From Daphnia carinata (lineage: Eukaryota; Arthropoda; Branchiopoda; Diplostraca; Daphniidae): a stretch of 64,000 nt of DNA. A model generated the notes under the pieces. It worked only from the letters and a program-made list of their open reading frames with translations. It was not told the DNA's origin and did no database searches. The stretch is from the NCBI RefSeq assembly GCF_022539665.2, contig NC_081340.1, positions 4,712,001 through 4,776,000 of the forward strand, read 5' to 3'. Shown in pieces: positions 8,298-21,500 of the stretch; within the stretch, counting starts at the first letter, position 1, and every line of letters begins with the position of its first letter. The position numbers and the translations under genes were made by a program.

Positions 8298-10955
8298 TAT
8301 GCACTTCAATTTTTGAATTTTAAATACCGTTTGGGGAATATGAATGAAGTGTAGGAATTCCATCTTGTCCATCCAATCATCACAATTTATTCAACGTCTT
8401 GCCCCAAACCAAGAACAATTACAGAGCCAGCGTTACTTCTCACCTTTATTAAAAAAAAACAAAAAAAAACATTAACTATTGAACAGAAAATTATGTATGT
8501 TAGATATAGTTAGAAAAAAGCAGAAAATGCTTCTTGTTTACTTACAAGTCCCTTTCTACAAAGATGAGTTTAGGCTTTGAAAGGTTATTTCAAACTTCAA
8601 CTTCAGGAAAATCATCTGACTATCACCAAATAAATCCAAGTTTCCGTGCCCTAGAAAATTTCTCGTGTTAAATTAGAATGTTAATGCAATTCTAGATAAA
8701 TCTCCTACCACATTGGAAATGACTTTTTCCCATCAAGCTGGTGCCAACATCAGTTCTTTAAATATAGCATATCAAACAAAACCTGGAAACAAAGCAGAAA
8801 GTAATCAGAACTTTTCAGCAAGCTATTAATGACGTGGTATGCTGCACAACAAGTTTTCACCAAGAACTTGTGCTTTTACCTTTTAGAATTCAACTGCACA
8901 TTGGTAACCATCCTAAGGAGGAAAACGATTATGACAATATGGCACACTTGGCGATATCCTGGGATTCGGTAAAGCATTTCCAATTCGCGAGGCAACCATT
9001 ATTATGGCAACCAAACTCGATATAGCCCCCTGACAACGAACAAATTGACAGTTCAGTAGAGTACTCAGTAACAAGCAATCCCTCCGCTAGATGTCTTCTA
9101 AATAAAGGTACTTAAAAAAATTCACAATTTTTGGTTTCATAGTCACAAAAAATACTTGTTGCAAATATGTTCGTTTTTGTTTCTGCAAGTGTAAATGGAG
9201 TCAATGTCAAGTGTTCCATGGCTATAAGGATAGGAGGTATTCAAAGTCCTAAAATAAATGTTTTATAGCATTAACCTAGAGAAAAAATTAACAATAGAAT
9301 GGGCAACATTACCAACCAATCACCAGACAAGGAAAAAAATTCTTCGAAGCAACTACAAAGCTACATGGCTGCCAATATGTACTGCTCCTATTTGTGATAA
9401 CAATGTATGAAAGGTAGTATCAGCAAATGGTTTTATTGTTGTTTTGTTTGTAACCTAACCTTAAAATTCAAACCTCCTTTTTTCTTTTGTTAGTGATGAA
9501 GATGGAATTTTCTGTCCTACTTGTTTCTGTCATAGACTGTGGGGTCCACCGTTACAAAACTCTACATCAGCAACAATCGTTTCTCACTGCTCAAAACCTG
9601 CAAATGTCATGAATGAAAAATTTTAATTAAAAATAATTTAAAACAGTTGTAACACCAAGCATTATTAAACGACTTGCCTAACAAAGGAAACCTTTGGAAC
9701 CACAATGTTTGTCTCCACAATCCTGAAATGATTGAAATGACAAGCTTTGTTTTATTTCATTAATTCTAATTTTTAAAAAAGTACAAAGCCTAACTGCATG
9801 GTTGAGCAGTTTGGCTTGATGCCTTTTTTAAAAGCAAGAAGGCAGCAATAACCATTATCTCAATGTGCCTGTCGTGCTTACTTTTAAGGACATGAGTTAC
9901 CATCCATGATAGCAAGCAAATAAATTCTTCTTGCGTTGATGGTATGAGATGAAAATAATGGCAAAGAATAATACAATAGTGGAATATGGAAGAATGATAT
10001 TGCCACACATTTATGATCCTTCTTAATGGCCATCTGGCATGGAGATGAGACAACGAGGGCCAAGGCACCACGTCTTGTTCACAACTTGTGATATTCCCTA
10101 AAATTTAGAAACAAACAATGACTCAGCATGAAAAGAATTACTTCTTAGTTTCTTCTTAATAATGTGCCATTCATTTTGTAATTTGAAAAGGAGTTTCAAA
10201 TATAATTAGGTATTCTCAAATTAAAGTTTCTTGTGGAACAATGTTTTTGTTAGAATTAGAATCAATGTCTTTGGTTAACAATGTTTTCTTGGCGAAACAT
10301 TCACTCAAGTATTACTTTACCATTGCTACCTGATGTGTCCAGTATTTCGCCCGTCAGATGCACACCACATGTTTCACACACGACAATGAACTATCAAATG
10401 GCGACTGGTGGCGGTTCACAAAACTCAAGCAACGTTGCCACATATTTCAATATGGGCGGCGAATTAAATTTAAGACACAACTTTTTAGCTTTCTCTCGCA
10501 CAGGAAGATACTATGCAAAAACCAAATTAAAACAAGGAGGTGGCTGGTTGTCTTTCGGGTTTACAATAGTAACTTATGTATTGCTGGGAAAGATAAATTC
10601 ATGTTGCGGCTCTCGCGCAGTAGGTCCACCAACATCAGTAACACACACACACACAAATCCGTGCCAATTGTGAAATACTTAACCAACCGTACCAAAATCT
10701 GTATTTCTTCAAAATTATTTGGGCGTCGCTCAGAATGAAAATTGGACACAAAATTTAAAGAACAAAAAATTATAATCAAGTGAGCCTCAACGCATGGATA
10801 GGAACACGTAATGAGGTCAACTTGGGGAAAGAGGTACAGAAGTGAACCCAAAAGCAGAATAGAATCCGATATGTGAACAAATTATTCAATGGGTAAAAAA
10901 TTATGGGTAAAACAAAAGAAAAACAAAATAGGTAATTCATTGATGGGTCTTGCTG
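8298..10955. other. Right-arm DNA without a recognised gene
   Basis: Reverse complement of 4073-6731. Frames shift between the copies at run-length differences (for example the A/T run near 9830) and at one inserted base near 9355, which argues against any long coding gene here. Confidence 0.55.
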
Positions 10956-11576
10956 TTAGATGTTTCTAGTACGTCGAGTACGTCGAGGTGGTGGCGATGA
11001 GGTATCCTCCTTAACAAGCTCAGGTTCGCTAGTTGTTTTCTTGCCATCACGTGTCCGTTTCGTGGCCGGCACGGCCGGAGGTTCATCCGCCATTGTTGCG
11101 GCAGATACTGCCGGGCCCTTCTTTTGTCGTGAACGTTTGGCGGCCGGTGCTTTCTCTTCCTCTTCTTTGGCTGTAGCGGCCAAAATCTCAATGTCGGGGT
11201 CGCGTTCCAGCTGGAGAGAGAGTTTCTTCTCGGCCGGTGAAGCCGTCGTCCGCGCCGAACTGGTGGATCTGACTGGCGAATGCGCCGTTTCGGCCACGTC
11301 AAAATGAACTTTGAGTGCGCCCTTTGCGCGAGTAGATCGTCCACTTTTGACGGATGTGACTGGCGATCCATTGTTCGCCTCCGGTTCATCTGGCATGTGA
11401 TTGGCGTGGATGTCGGCAGCGTGTCCTTTGCCTTCGTCTAACATTTCTACATCATCCAATCCAGCAACGTATTTATTGGCTTTCGTTTCACCACGACGCC
11501 TTTTGCCTTCCGGCGCTTCCTTCTCCGGAACGGAGACACGTTTGACAGCACCTCGACGTGTTGTTTTCTTCGTCAC
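10956..11576 (-). CDS. Open exon for a basic, probably nuclear protein, right copy
   Basis: Mirror copy of 3452-4072, with the same 206-residue predicted product and stop. It also lacks an ATG near its start, and the same acceptor is out of frame. No substitution separates the two proteins, so selection cannot be judged from this pair alone; the near-identity of the whole arm explains it equally well. It is either a terminal exon of an unknown gene or a fossil with a long surviving frame. Confidence 0.45.
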   Translation of the reverse strand: MTKKTTRRGAVKRVSVPEKEAPEGKRRRGETKANKYVAGLDDVEMLDEGKGHAADIHANHMPDEPEANNGSPVTSVKSGRSTRAKGALKVHFDVAETAHSPVRSTSSARTTASPAEKKLSLQLERDPDIEILAATAKEEEEKAPAAKRSRQKKGPAVSAATMADEPPAVPATKRTRDGKKTTSEPELVKEDTSSPPPRRTRRTRNI

Positions 11577-11727
11577 CTCGACATCGGCTTTTATTGTTCA
11601 TCTATAATAAGACAGTAAAACACCATTAGGCATAAAAACTCTTAATTCATATATATATTTCATACCTTACATGATTCGTGAGTTGATTGCTAGTATATTT
11701 TTCTGACAGACGCTTCGGAAGAGACAT

Positions 11728-13523
11728 TTACGATTTTCGTTGACGCTCACCATGGATGCTGGTAGACTAGACATTTAAAGTTAAGACACTTTGCCCAATT
11801 CCAACAGTTTTGATTCTTACTTGTAAGTTGTCATTGCACGAGAATGCAGCGACGAAATCCGCCGTCTTTTTGCTGTCGACAAAAACGATAGTCTTGGCAT
11901 CACCGAGATCTTGTAAAACTTCGATCAGTTTAGCTCTCTTATCTCTTTTCGAGCACTGAAAAAACCACTGTTCAACATCCGGATTGGTGCCATCGACAAT
12001 GCCTGTTGTGACGAAGATGTAGTCTTCCATGTACGTCGCAGCCAGCGCTTCTACTTCATCTGGGAATGTAGCCGAAAATATACAACACGACGGATTCCCT
12101 ACAGAGAAACAAATAGTATTACATCAGTCGAATCTCATACTCAAAAGCAATCGAGAACATACTTTCGGATTCACCGTTGGATGGTTGACAATTCGATCAG
12201 CTTCGTCCAAAATTTAAAACCTGACCCCTGAGAAGTCAAATACTCCACCGTCGAGAAAATCCTTGAATCGCCCCGCGGTCGCGACAAGAATATTGCACCC
12301 AGCTTGAAGATTTGACCGTTGATGGCTCGTGACAGTTCCTCCATATATAATCACAAACTTTAAAACTGAACTGCAGGAGAATTTACACGCTTCGCGGTGA
12401 ATTTGAATGGCCAATTCACGAGTGGGTGCGACAATTACAACTTCTGGCTTTTGCCCCATGGCATGAGACGCACCAGCAACACCTTGTTCTAACAATATGT
12501 TCAAAACCGGTACCAAGTACGACGCCTGCATGAAAAAATGTAAAATTTTAGATGACTTAATCAACGAATATCACGAAGGGTTTGTTGAGTAGTGATGCAA
12601 TTGGACCTTTTGGTAGTCGCAATTACTGGCGTGCCCACTCAAAATTACTTTTACTTCAATTTACCCAGTTCATACCGACCCATTTGAATCAAGTCAGTAC
12701 GAGGGCATCAAGGTTTAAAAATTACACAGCGTTAATTAATTGGATTACCGTTTTGCCGGAGCCCGTGACAGCACAAGCAATTAAATCTCTTTTGGCAAGA
12801 ATACCTGCAACTGAAGCTTTCTGAACAGGTGTTGGTTTAGTAGTTGACACAGGCCGGCTTCTTCGAATGGTGTTAAGTATTGAGGTACATCTTTTCCTGT
12901 AATCTAAAGCAAACCCAATAGATATTTTTAAATCATAAAATACAGTTTCGAGAAATGGCTTACCTGAAGGACAACTTTAACAAAATTGTTAAAGCGTTCC
13001 CCACAGATGATGCCCTTATTCAGTTCCTTTTCATCGTATATCACAGCTTCCAGAATGTATTGCTCACGCGGCTTTCCATCTTCCGTCAATTCACTGAATA
13101 GATTAGGGCAGCCTTTCGAGGTGTGGCCAGCTTCATGACACTGGGGTAAAACAATGAACACTGTAACATAATATATTTTTGTGAAGAGACAACTGATGTT
13201 TGCACTGTAACACTTGCTGCCACCAATGCCTCCTCCTTGTGGAAAATCCCTTGCTACATGGCCCTCTTCTTCGTTAAAAATGAACACTAAAAATGCTTTT
13301 TGTTGTTTTTTTTTTTTTACCTCATGGCAGGCACGACTTCCACCACCGCCCCCTTGTAGACAATCCTTCGAGAGATGTCCCCTTCCCCATACTATAAAAA
13401 CACCAAGAAGTTAACTTCGCACATCTTTTTCGATATTTTCATCTTACTTTGTGACATCAACGGACCACTGCCACCGCCTCCACCAGCTTGTGGACACTCT
13501 CTGGCAAAATGTCCTTCTCGGAA
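11728..13523 (-). pseudogene. vasa: vasa-like DEAD-box helicase relic, right copy
   Basis: Reverse-oriented twin of the relic at 1507-3300, with the same exon layout, the same zinc-knuckle remnants and the same stop, frameshifts and truncation. It differs by run-length changes, including one extra A near 13182 and a longer T run near 13306-13318, both in intron or knuckle-linker DNA. It lies on the minus strand like the UNC5 gene to its right, so an UNC5 transcript that failed to terminate would read this relic in sense. Because both copies share the lesions, the gene was already dead when the arm was duplicated. Confidence 0.85.
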
Positions 13524-13785
13524 CTGTTAAACAAAACCATATTAAAGTAATCTCACTAGGAATACAAGAAAACACTTACCTTGTGACCCTGGACAGAAAA
13601 AAAGTAGATCAAAACGAAACAAATGTTTGCGCGTGCAGACAGCGTACTGCACGCGTTAAGCCAATCTAGAAATATGCCTGAAAAAGACCCGATGAGTCAC
13701 GGTTTAAGGCGCCTCTTGTGGACGCAAAGGTCATTACGAGAAACTTTATCCGTCACAAATAAAATGTTTTTAAACAAATTTAAAG

Positions 13786-13888
13786 TAAAAAAAAAAGGCC
13801 AAGATTTTTCTTTTTATTTTGGATAAAACGGATTGCCATACATCCATTTTACCTAAAATAAAAATAAAAAATATTGGCCTTTTTTTCT
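13786..13888. mobile_element. 100-bp A/T-rich hairpin, MITE-like, right copy
   Basis: Mirror copy of the hairpin at 1146-1248, with a longer A run at one edge. It has no coding capacity. Confidence 0.5.
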
Positions 13889-13924
13889 GTTTTACTCCTA
13901 TCGCCATCTACCGGTCACATTTAT

Positions 13925-14332
13925 AGTTAACTCTCTACATACACTGACCGAAAAAATTTTTAAGTCCGACTAAATAAGCCCGACTAAATAAGCCCAACTT
14001 TTCTCGGTCGGGCTTAAAAAAATTTTCTGAAAAAACTGAAACTCATCGGAATTGGTTGAATATCACACGATATACTCAAAATTGAATGGTGATTCCGGGA
14101 AAATTGCTATTTTCTTTTATTAAGTTAATCGTTTTTGAAACAAACCGAATATTTAACGCAATGCTGGCGCGCCAGTACGGTACAGCGCTAGCGTGATGCA
14201 GTAGAAATATTCGGTGAGTGTATGTAGAGAACTAACTAGGAATCAATTGTGTATTTCAAAAACGATTAATCCTGTGATATTCAACCAATTCCGATGAGTG
14301 TCAGTTTTTGCGGAAAAAATTTTAAGCCCGAC
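13925..14332. mobile_element. Nested foldback (MITE-like) element, right copy
   Basis: This is the reverse-complement copy of the element at 698-1105, with the same nested pairings and the same central 12-bp palindrome. It was evidently duplicated with the arm and is not a second insertion, because the flanks match as well. Confidence 0.6.
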
Positions 14333-15029
14333 TAAAATAATAAGCCCGACTTCCAGACCCGACCCTCCAGCTGAGGGTAGGACCTTGGAGGGTTCTCCAA
14401 ACGTCCGCTACGAACGCCACGGGTAAGGTAGCCCATATCCATTCAAAAATCCAGATGTGCATTAAGCAAAGGTTTCCCATTTTGCACTGCATTGAGGAGT
14501 CTTGAATTTACATCATTTAGCTCTTTAAGTTATGCAATACCCTCTTGCAAAATTTTCGTCAGAAAAGTGTAATGCACCGACAGTTTTAAACTGTTTGGCT
14601 GTGTATCCAAACATTCTGTATTCTTCCTTACGGTGACAAATACTTGCAATAATTTTAACTGAACAACTGTAGACAAAATGGGTTTACATGTTTCAATATC
14701 TTTTTTTGGTAATAGACATTTCTGTACAATTAGCACACATGGCAGCACAACAAAACAATGTTAATAATTAGAAATTGTCGCTTATTTGATTACTCAAGAG
14801 TAAGGTAATGTTTGCATATTTTTGTTATGAGTGCAGCTCCTTATGTACAAGAACAGCCAATCGAAATCCGACGAAAGCTTATAAAAGGTCAAGCTAAATA
14901 GAACTAAGAAATGATTTCCCTTGACATGACAAGTGAAAGTGAAACATATAATGTACAATGTTATAACCTGCTTATGTAAATTGGAACACTTCGCCGTTGT
15001 TCCATGCGTTTGCCGCTTCTGTCTAGGAA

Positions 15030-15406
15030 ATTGCGTACCCTTTTCTTTACAGGTACGGTTTGCCAGTGAACCGTAGACAAAAGAAATTTGTTATTTTGGC
15101 TAAGCTCCTTCTGCAGCTTTAAGAGTTTTGGGGAGACGATGAGGCACTATTCCACCAGGGCAGTTCAAATTAAGACTTGGAAAAGTAAGAAATAGTCTTT
15201 GCCAGTCGCGAGATCACTTCTATGTCGAAATTGTGAAAGTTGTGAAAAAGATATACGGCTGCTGGGGTTCAAAAGTTCTAGGTATCAGGACTGAGGGGGT
15301 GAAGTTTCTCGAAAGAAATATGCGGGTTAAGGCCGAAAATTCTGCATATCACAAGCGCGCCAGATCGCCGATTCCAATGACACTGCGTGGTTGAATTATT
15401 TGTTTT
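15030..15406. other. Interval between palindrome and UNC5 stop (UNC5 3' UTR)
   Basis: These 377 bp should contain the UNC5 3' untranslated region on the minus strand. I see no clear AATAAA signal on that strand here. A small hairpin (ACGGTT at 15055-15060 with AACCGT at 15069-15074) lies close to the palindrome edge. The UNC5 transcript may therefore end inside the right arm. Confidence 0.5.
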
Positions 15407-15581
15407 TTACATCCAGGGTCCTCCGGCGGAACGTTCCAGCACGGTGGCGGCATCTTGGCGTCCCATGACTCGCAGAATGTTGAGCAGATCCGTAACGGCG
15501 CTCGATTCGCGATGGCGGGCCTCCCACAGATCGAGAATATGCTCTGTCGGGCTAGTCTTGGTGGCAAAATAGTTGATGTAC
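15407..15581 (-). CDS. unc5: UNC5 exon 13: death domain and stop
   Basis: It encodes residues 977-1034 and TAA (15409-15407). [21 protein letters not shown] is the strongly conserved helix 3-4 region of UNC5 death domains, and [14 protein letters not shown] closes the fold. The C terminus is GGPWM, longer than and different from vertebrate tails. Acceptor CAACAG. Intron 12 is 69 bp. Confidence 0.93.
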
Positions 15582-18500
15582 CTGTTGATCAGATGGAACG
15601 TACCAATCTTTAGAAATGCCACCTCAGCTCGGCGGTGTAACACAAATTACCTGTCAACACTCAATCGCTGTGCCAGTAATCGCCAATCGTTACATCGCGC
15701 ATTCGGTGGATCAAGGAGTTGGCAAAGTTGGCGTCGAACGGATGGTTGGAGGCGGAAGACGGGCGCTTTGGGATCCAACGTTGTGAGGTGGCTGGCTGCT
15801 GAAGACGATGCAGCACTGCCATTACTACTGACAGTCAGGGAGCGCAAGGCTCGTGGTAGTCCGGGACTGGACGGCACTTTACCGACGCACATTTTCAAAT
15901 CGGCAAGGGCGATGCGAATTGACTGACGATGAGGAGATCCTGGCTGGTGTGCAGCTATCCGACAGCTCAGACTATTGACCTGGCGGTTGTCCCGTTCCAA
16001 TGTGAAAGCGCAATGAAGATCGAACCTTCGGCCACTCCACACTTGTGAGAATGGAACTTCCTGGTGAATTTCACGTTGCACCAGTCTCCACCCGGTGCTC
16101 AGTTCATCTAGGCCAAGGCAGAGGGGAAATCCACCGTCCTGAAAGTAGAAGGACTTTGCTTTGTCCACCAGCCGGCCCCCCATTCGTCGTTCCAGCGAAA
16201 TAACCGCATCTAGAGCGGCGATCGTATCGTCCAGCACGTAGCATCGAAGACCGTACTCAAGTGAGTGTTGGTTGGCAGCAAGAGGAGAGAAAACTGCTAA
16301 GCGTAGGGTCTTTGTGGCTGGATTATTTCCGCCACTAGGACAAGCAGATTCTCCAACTAAAGCGTAATGGCCCAGCTGGTCCACAGCAAGATGGCATTGA
16401 TGTGCATCCACTTGACTAAACACTGGAGTGTTTATTGTTTCCTCGCCAAGCGTCACAAGTTTCTGTGTAATCCAACAAGTTTCAGTTTAGGTTTTGGAAT
16501 GCTCCGCTAAATAAACCAATCCAACAAATACAATACTAGTGCCACTAGGTGGACGGCTTCTTACCTGCCAGTTCGGTGGATCTTCAGGGGCAGAGTCACT
16601 GAAAAAGACGGACAAACTCCATTGGCCCTGTTTCAAAGCAGCACAATGCTGAAAACTCAAGATTGCTGGTTTTTTGAAAACCACATCAGAAGGTCCGCAC
16701 AGCATAATGGGACTCAGTAACGTTTGGCATTCTGTGAATGAGCAAAACATAAACATTAACAATGAGTGACGATGTTTTAGAAAAGAAAATGCAAATGACT
16801 TTCTACCTGAGATTTCTGGACGATAGCGATCCTCACGAAGAATAGCCAGATAATGCTCCTGCACTTGGCCGTTCTTAAGCGCTCCTTCAGGGATCATCAA
16901 AGCTACTCCAGCGTCAGGTAAAACTAGTCGAGAACCGGCAGAAGTCACAGTAGCCATAGTGACGCATCCGACTTCATTAGCAGGTAGTATCGTGCTACTG
17001 CCGGGTAATGGTCGAATAGACGAAGGCGATGGAAGCGTGTCGACATCATAAGCAGAACCTGAAGTTGCTAAACGAAACCAATGAAAAAGGGGGAAAAAAA
17101 TAAATAAATAAAACATTTAGTTAACTAAAGAAAAACAAAGCAGAATAAAAATACGAGAAATTCAAATGAATTTTACATGATGACGACAGGGTAGAGCTGA
17201 GACTTTGTTCCGAATCCGAATGTGGCGTCTTTTCCACGCTAGTATTGTTGCTTGAGGGCCGTGGACTACTGGCCAGGGACATCAAGCTTATGGGCGGTTC
17301 GCCATCGGGCGTTGACATCAAGTTTAATCCGGAAGGAAATGGAGGCGGCGATGGGCTCACCAAGTGCGGAACGTCGTAATGATGTTCGCTTATCTAGGGA
17401 AAACGAATCAAATCGATGTTATAGATCTGCAGAATTGCCAATTCGCAACTAACAAACTCAAATACTTACGGGAGTTAAAGCTCCGCTTTTGCTGGCAGAA
17501 CCACAGCCGGAAGTTGTTGGTTCAGAATATGTATACTCGCAATACGCTGGAGCTGGGGGACTTTGGTTGACCCCACCCATTCCTGCGTTCTGGGTTAAAT
17601 CCGGTTGGATACCGAGGCATTTCTTTTCTTGATCCGTGTAATAGCCTGTAGCGTATTCTGTACGGAATAAGAAACATTTAAAAAACCACAATTCTAAAAC
17701 GATAATCGAAAACCAAATGAACCAAATCACGCAAAAGTGCTGTTGTGTAGCTCGATTTACTTGCGCCTACCCACATCGCTTGGGACAAAACGCAAATGAA
17801 TTATAAGAAAAGAAGAAGCTTGTTATCGATGTTTTTTCTTCCTTCCCTCTTGCAAAGTGTGTTTGCTTAAGTCTCGCAGTTGGTGAAAGACGGCGGGAGG
17901 GAAAAGATAACGCTAGTCAAAACGGAGAGGGCGGGGGACGACGACGACGAAAAGAGGACGTGGAAGAAAACAAACGCCGACAGAAAGAAAAAAAAAAGAA
18001 TAAGAGCGCCCCTTTTTCTTGGTATTTTACAACAGTATGCGCGTGTCTGATGGCCAGACTCAAGTTTCCGGTTTCGAACGTTTCCTAAATCTTTTCCCTC
18101 CTCCTTCCCATTCGCCATGTCCGTTATTTTCCCCAGTGGTAAAGCCAATCGAATACGAAGACACAAATCAGACTGTGCGACAACACGTGAAAAATAAAAC
18201 TAAGACAGGTGGGCAAACGTAAAACAAACAACGAATGCATTGAGAACGAGTTGTTTGGACAAATGGAAAAAAGAAAAATAGAAAATAAAACGAAAACTGA
18301 ATGGAAACAAGACGACCATCGTCATCACAAAATAAATGACGGAAAGGTTGAAGAGTTTGGACAAATAAAAAATAGTTGTTCACAACGTGCGGCCTTAGTG
18401 TTTGCTACGTGCATACACGTTAACCAGTTGATTTGCCTTTTTTTTCTTACTTCTCCCTTTCCGCCACCCTTGTCTGACCGTTTCTCGCCCAGCATCCACT

Positions 18501-21500
18501 TGACAAACCACAAAACGAAAAGAATAAATAAATATTAACATCTATACATATGGACCGCAGTGGTGTGCCAGTGATTTATGCTCCGAATTTCGTTTTTCTG
18601 AACGTTTCCCTATATAACTTGCTACGTGGAATTCAAAAAAAAAAAAAAAAACTAAAATAATCATTTTTTGGGCTGTTCTTTTTGTTCATTTCTCCCATTT
18701 TCGTGCGTGCATTGAGGCTGAATCGAAACAACTAACTTGAATTGGACATCTTCAAATGTTCGATTGAACGTACTCTTAGACGGAAGCCAACAATTCGTCT
18801 AGATTAGCACAAGATACTGATAGAGCTTATCCGTTGTGGAATTTCCGCGACAAAATCAAAGACAACGAGGAGGGTCTGTTGAATAAACACACACTGTGGC
18901 ATAACAGAACAAAAAAAAAATCCATGGCATAAGTCGCAAAACTCTCGGGAAGTCGACGCGCCACTATGTTTGTTTGTCTGTTGGTTTAGTCGAGTGAAGT
19001 GGCGCCTACTTCACTTTCGTCTTGTGGGAAAGGCTACTTTTGGCTATGACTAACAGCCGTATCCACCTGTCCCCTCTATTTGTTTCCCTACTCGTCCATT
19101 CAAGTGTGGTCTTTACAATTACAGTCCATTTCCGATCGACAGGATTACTTTCTACATCGCTAGATGGCAGTATCAAGTCCATTTGGCATTTCGCACATGG
19201 TGAACTAAGTGGTGAACTGCATTTTACCTGATGCTCCGACGGGGAACATGGGCGAATGTCCGCCGTGTTTACGGCGCAGGATCCTCAGCATAACGACACC
19301 GATGACGGCGAAGACGACGACAACGGCCACGGCAACTGATAATCCAATGTAGAGGGCAACGTCCGTATCGAGGGCAGCTTTCGTTGCTAAAAATAGAAAA
19401 AGCAAAAGAAACGATGCGTTATTAAGAAATTCGATATCTGGGGTATGGTTTTCACGGATCACACGCAACAGTTTTCTTTGCACCGCGTACGATTACACGA
19501 AATACGGGTACAAGAAAGGCACGTGAAATTCGAGATCGAAAAGGATTGCAAAACTCGTGCCACATCCGATGACATGTTACACCGCAGGGCCATCAAAACA
19601 AGAACTGACCGTCGAAAGACGAATGTGGTCATTTAACGTGCAATTCAAATCGGTAAGGTACGGTAAAAACAGCATGAAATGAAACGGTGAAATGTTATCG
19701 ATATCTCGCTTAAAGCCCGACAAGTGCCACAATGAATCACTTTAAACGAATTTTTTCAGCATTTGTATAACGCACAGGGATTAGTTTAAGCTCTTGTACG
19801 CGGACGTTCGTACATGAAGATTATAACATTATATACACGCAGATGTTTCGTCGTATATTTTGATACACTGGCGCTAAGCATTTTAAAAACTCCCTGAACT
19901 CGCACTTCTGGAAATTCAAAATTCCTTTTAAAAGTTGAAGAGGAATTTGTTCGTTCTACTGTCGAGTTCGAACCAAGAGAATTCTTCTTGATGGATGAGA
20001 CAAACTTTTTAAGTTATAACTTTCAGTTTCCTATTTAACTCATGTTTCCTCTCGATCGGCGACACAGAGAGGGAGCGCAATGATCAAATTCATAGACACC
20101 CTTTTCTTTTTCTTTTTTTCCCCTGTCTGCCCTGATCGTACCAAAAAAATTGCTCCTCCCGTTTCTCCATGCCCCTCTGCAATTCGTATTTCGTCTTTTT
20201 GCTCGGTGCTCTCGTCTAGGTCGTCTCTTTGAGACTGACTTAATTGTGATGGATGGGTTGGGGAAGGGGAGAAAATACTTAAAAGAAAAAAGGAATAAAT
20301 CTGGGTAGACTGGGTCACTAGGCATTCGTCTACTAGCATCTCAGCTCCGGAGAGTCTAATGGTAACACGCTGATTAACTCCCTTCTTTTGTGTGTTTGGT
20401 TTCAGGGGTGGTTAGTAGAATGAAAAATGAAACAAGGAAACTACGTTTTAAAGAAGACGGAGGTCATCTGTGGTGAATAGTGAACTTCAATTTTCGGTAG
20501 GCTTCGCAAATGAAGTGACAATGTCCATATCGTTTCTTAGATGAAGGAAAAAAACAAAGCTAAAAGACACTATGTTTGCCAATGCTAGTAAGGGTGAACT
20601 TGTCAAAGCGTTCGAACACATTTAAAGGGGATAAAAAATGAGAAAAAGAAATGTTTTCGGTGTGTTCTGGCAACGGTATGAATGATTTAAACCAGATATA
20701 AGGTTACCGTGAACCCGGAATCGAAGGATTTCTTGACCTATTGTCAAGGGACTCTGTCGTTTACGCGCGTAAGTGTGAGGATCATGGCAGGCAAATGACG
20801 TCGAATTTACTGCGTATATCCGGGAACGATGCCAAGACAATAACTAAATAATATTCAGAAAGGAACGAAATGCAAATGATGTCGAGCAAGAAAAATGGCA
20901 AAGATAAAGAATGAAGTGATTTATCCGCATCGATCCAGATACCCATCATTTTCTGTTTTGTTGCGCACGAAACGATACTCGGATGTAAGGGCAGCACAAG
21001 AGACGAACTAGGATAGGGAAAACGACAACGAAGAGTTAGACAGGATTCATGGTAGAAGAGGGTGAGTTGTTGTAAATCTGAGCATCCGAACGACGACGAT
21101 AAAAAGCCGACACGGTCCACTGATCTTGGACGAGGGTGGAGGAGGAAACTCTCAGCATTCAGTCAACGTCGACGTTTCTTGGCCTGTTATACATCAACTA
21201 TTATCGTCTCAACGAACCCAAAAAAAAAGAGGAAACGGGGGTGGGATACGGGAAAAAGGGAAGGGAGACTTCGCATATTAGCCAGAGTTGGATGATGATG
21301 GCGCAATCGGGCAGAAGAAGGAAAAAAAAGAGGGGGGGGGGGGGAGTTTGGCTACTGTTGTGTCTCGACTGAATACACTTTTTCATCCAACTCCATGGAT
21401 GACACCCATACACTAACTGGCTGACTGGAGGACAAAAAAAAAAAAAAAAAAACAGAATAAAAAAAAAGGCCCAAACAACCCCATCACCACCCTTCCCCCC

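Larger units (their letters stand above)
7745..15029 (-). repeat. Right arm of the 15-kb palindrome
   Basis: This is the reverse complement of 1-7284. The inner boundary is sharp: identity stops at 7284 and 7745, beyond which the two sides differ at once. The outer boundary given here is only the point matching base 1 of the window, so the arm may run further right, towards the UNC5 stop codon at 15407. All features of the left arm recur here on the opposite strand, including the same disabling lesions in the vasa relic. The duplication therefore happened after that gene copy had decayed. Confidence 0.93.

Noticed and set aside
15573-15926. 117-codon plus-strand frame
   Set aside because: Antisense shadow of UNC5 exons 12 and 13.
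15647-16456. A 269-codon minus-strand frame that could be called a separate gene
   Set aside because: It opens at a non-ATG codon and is exon 12 of UNC5, bounded by an acceptor at 16463 and a donor at 15650.
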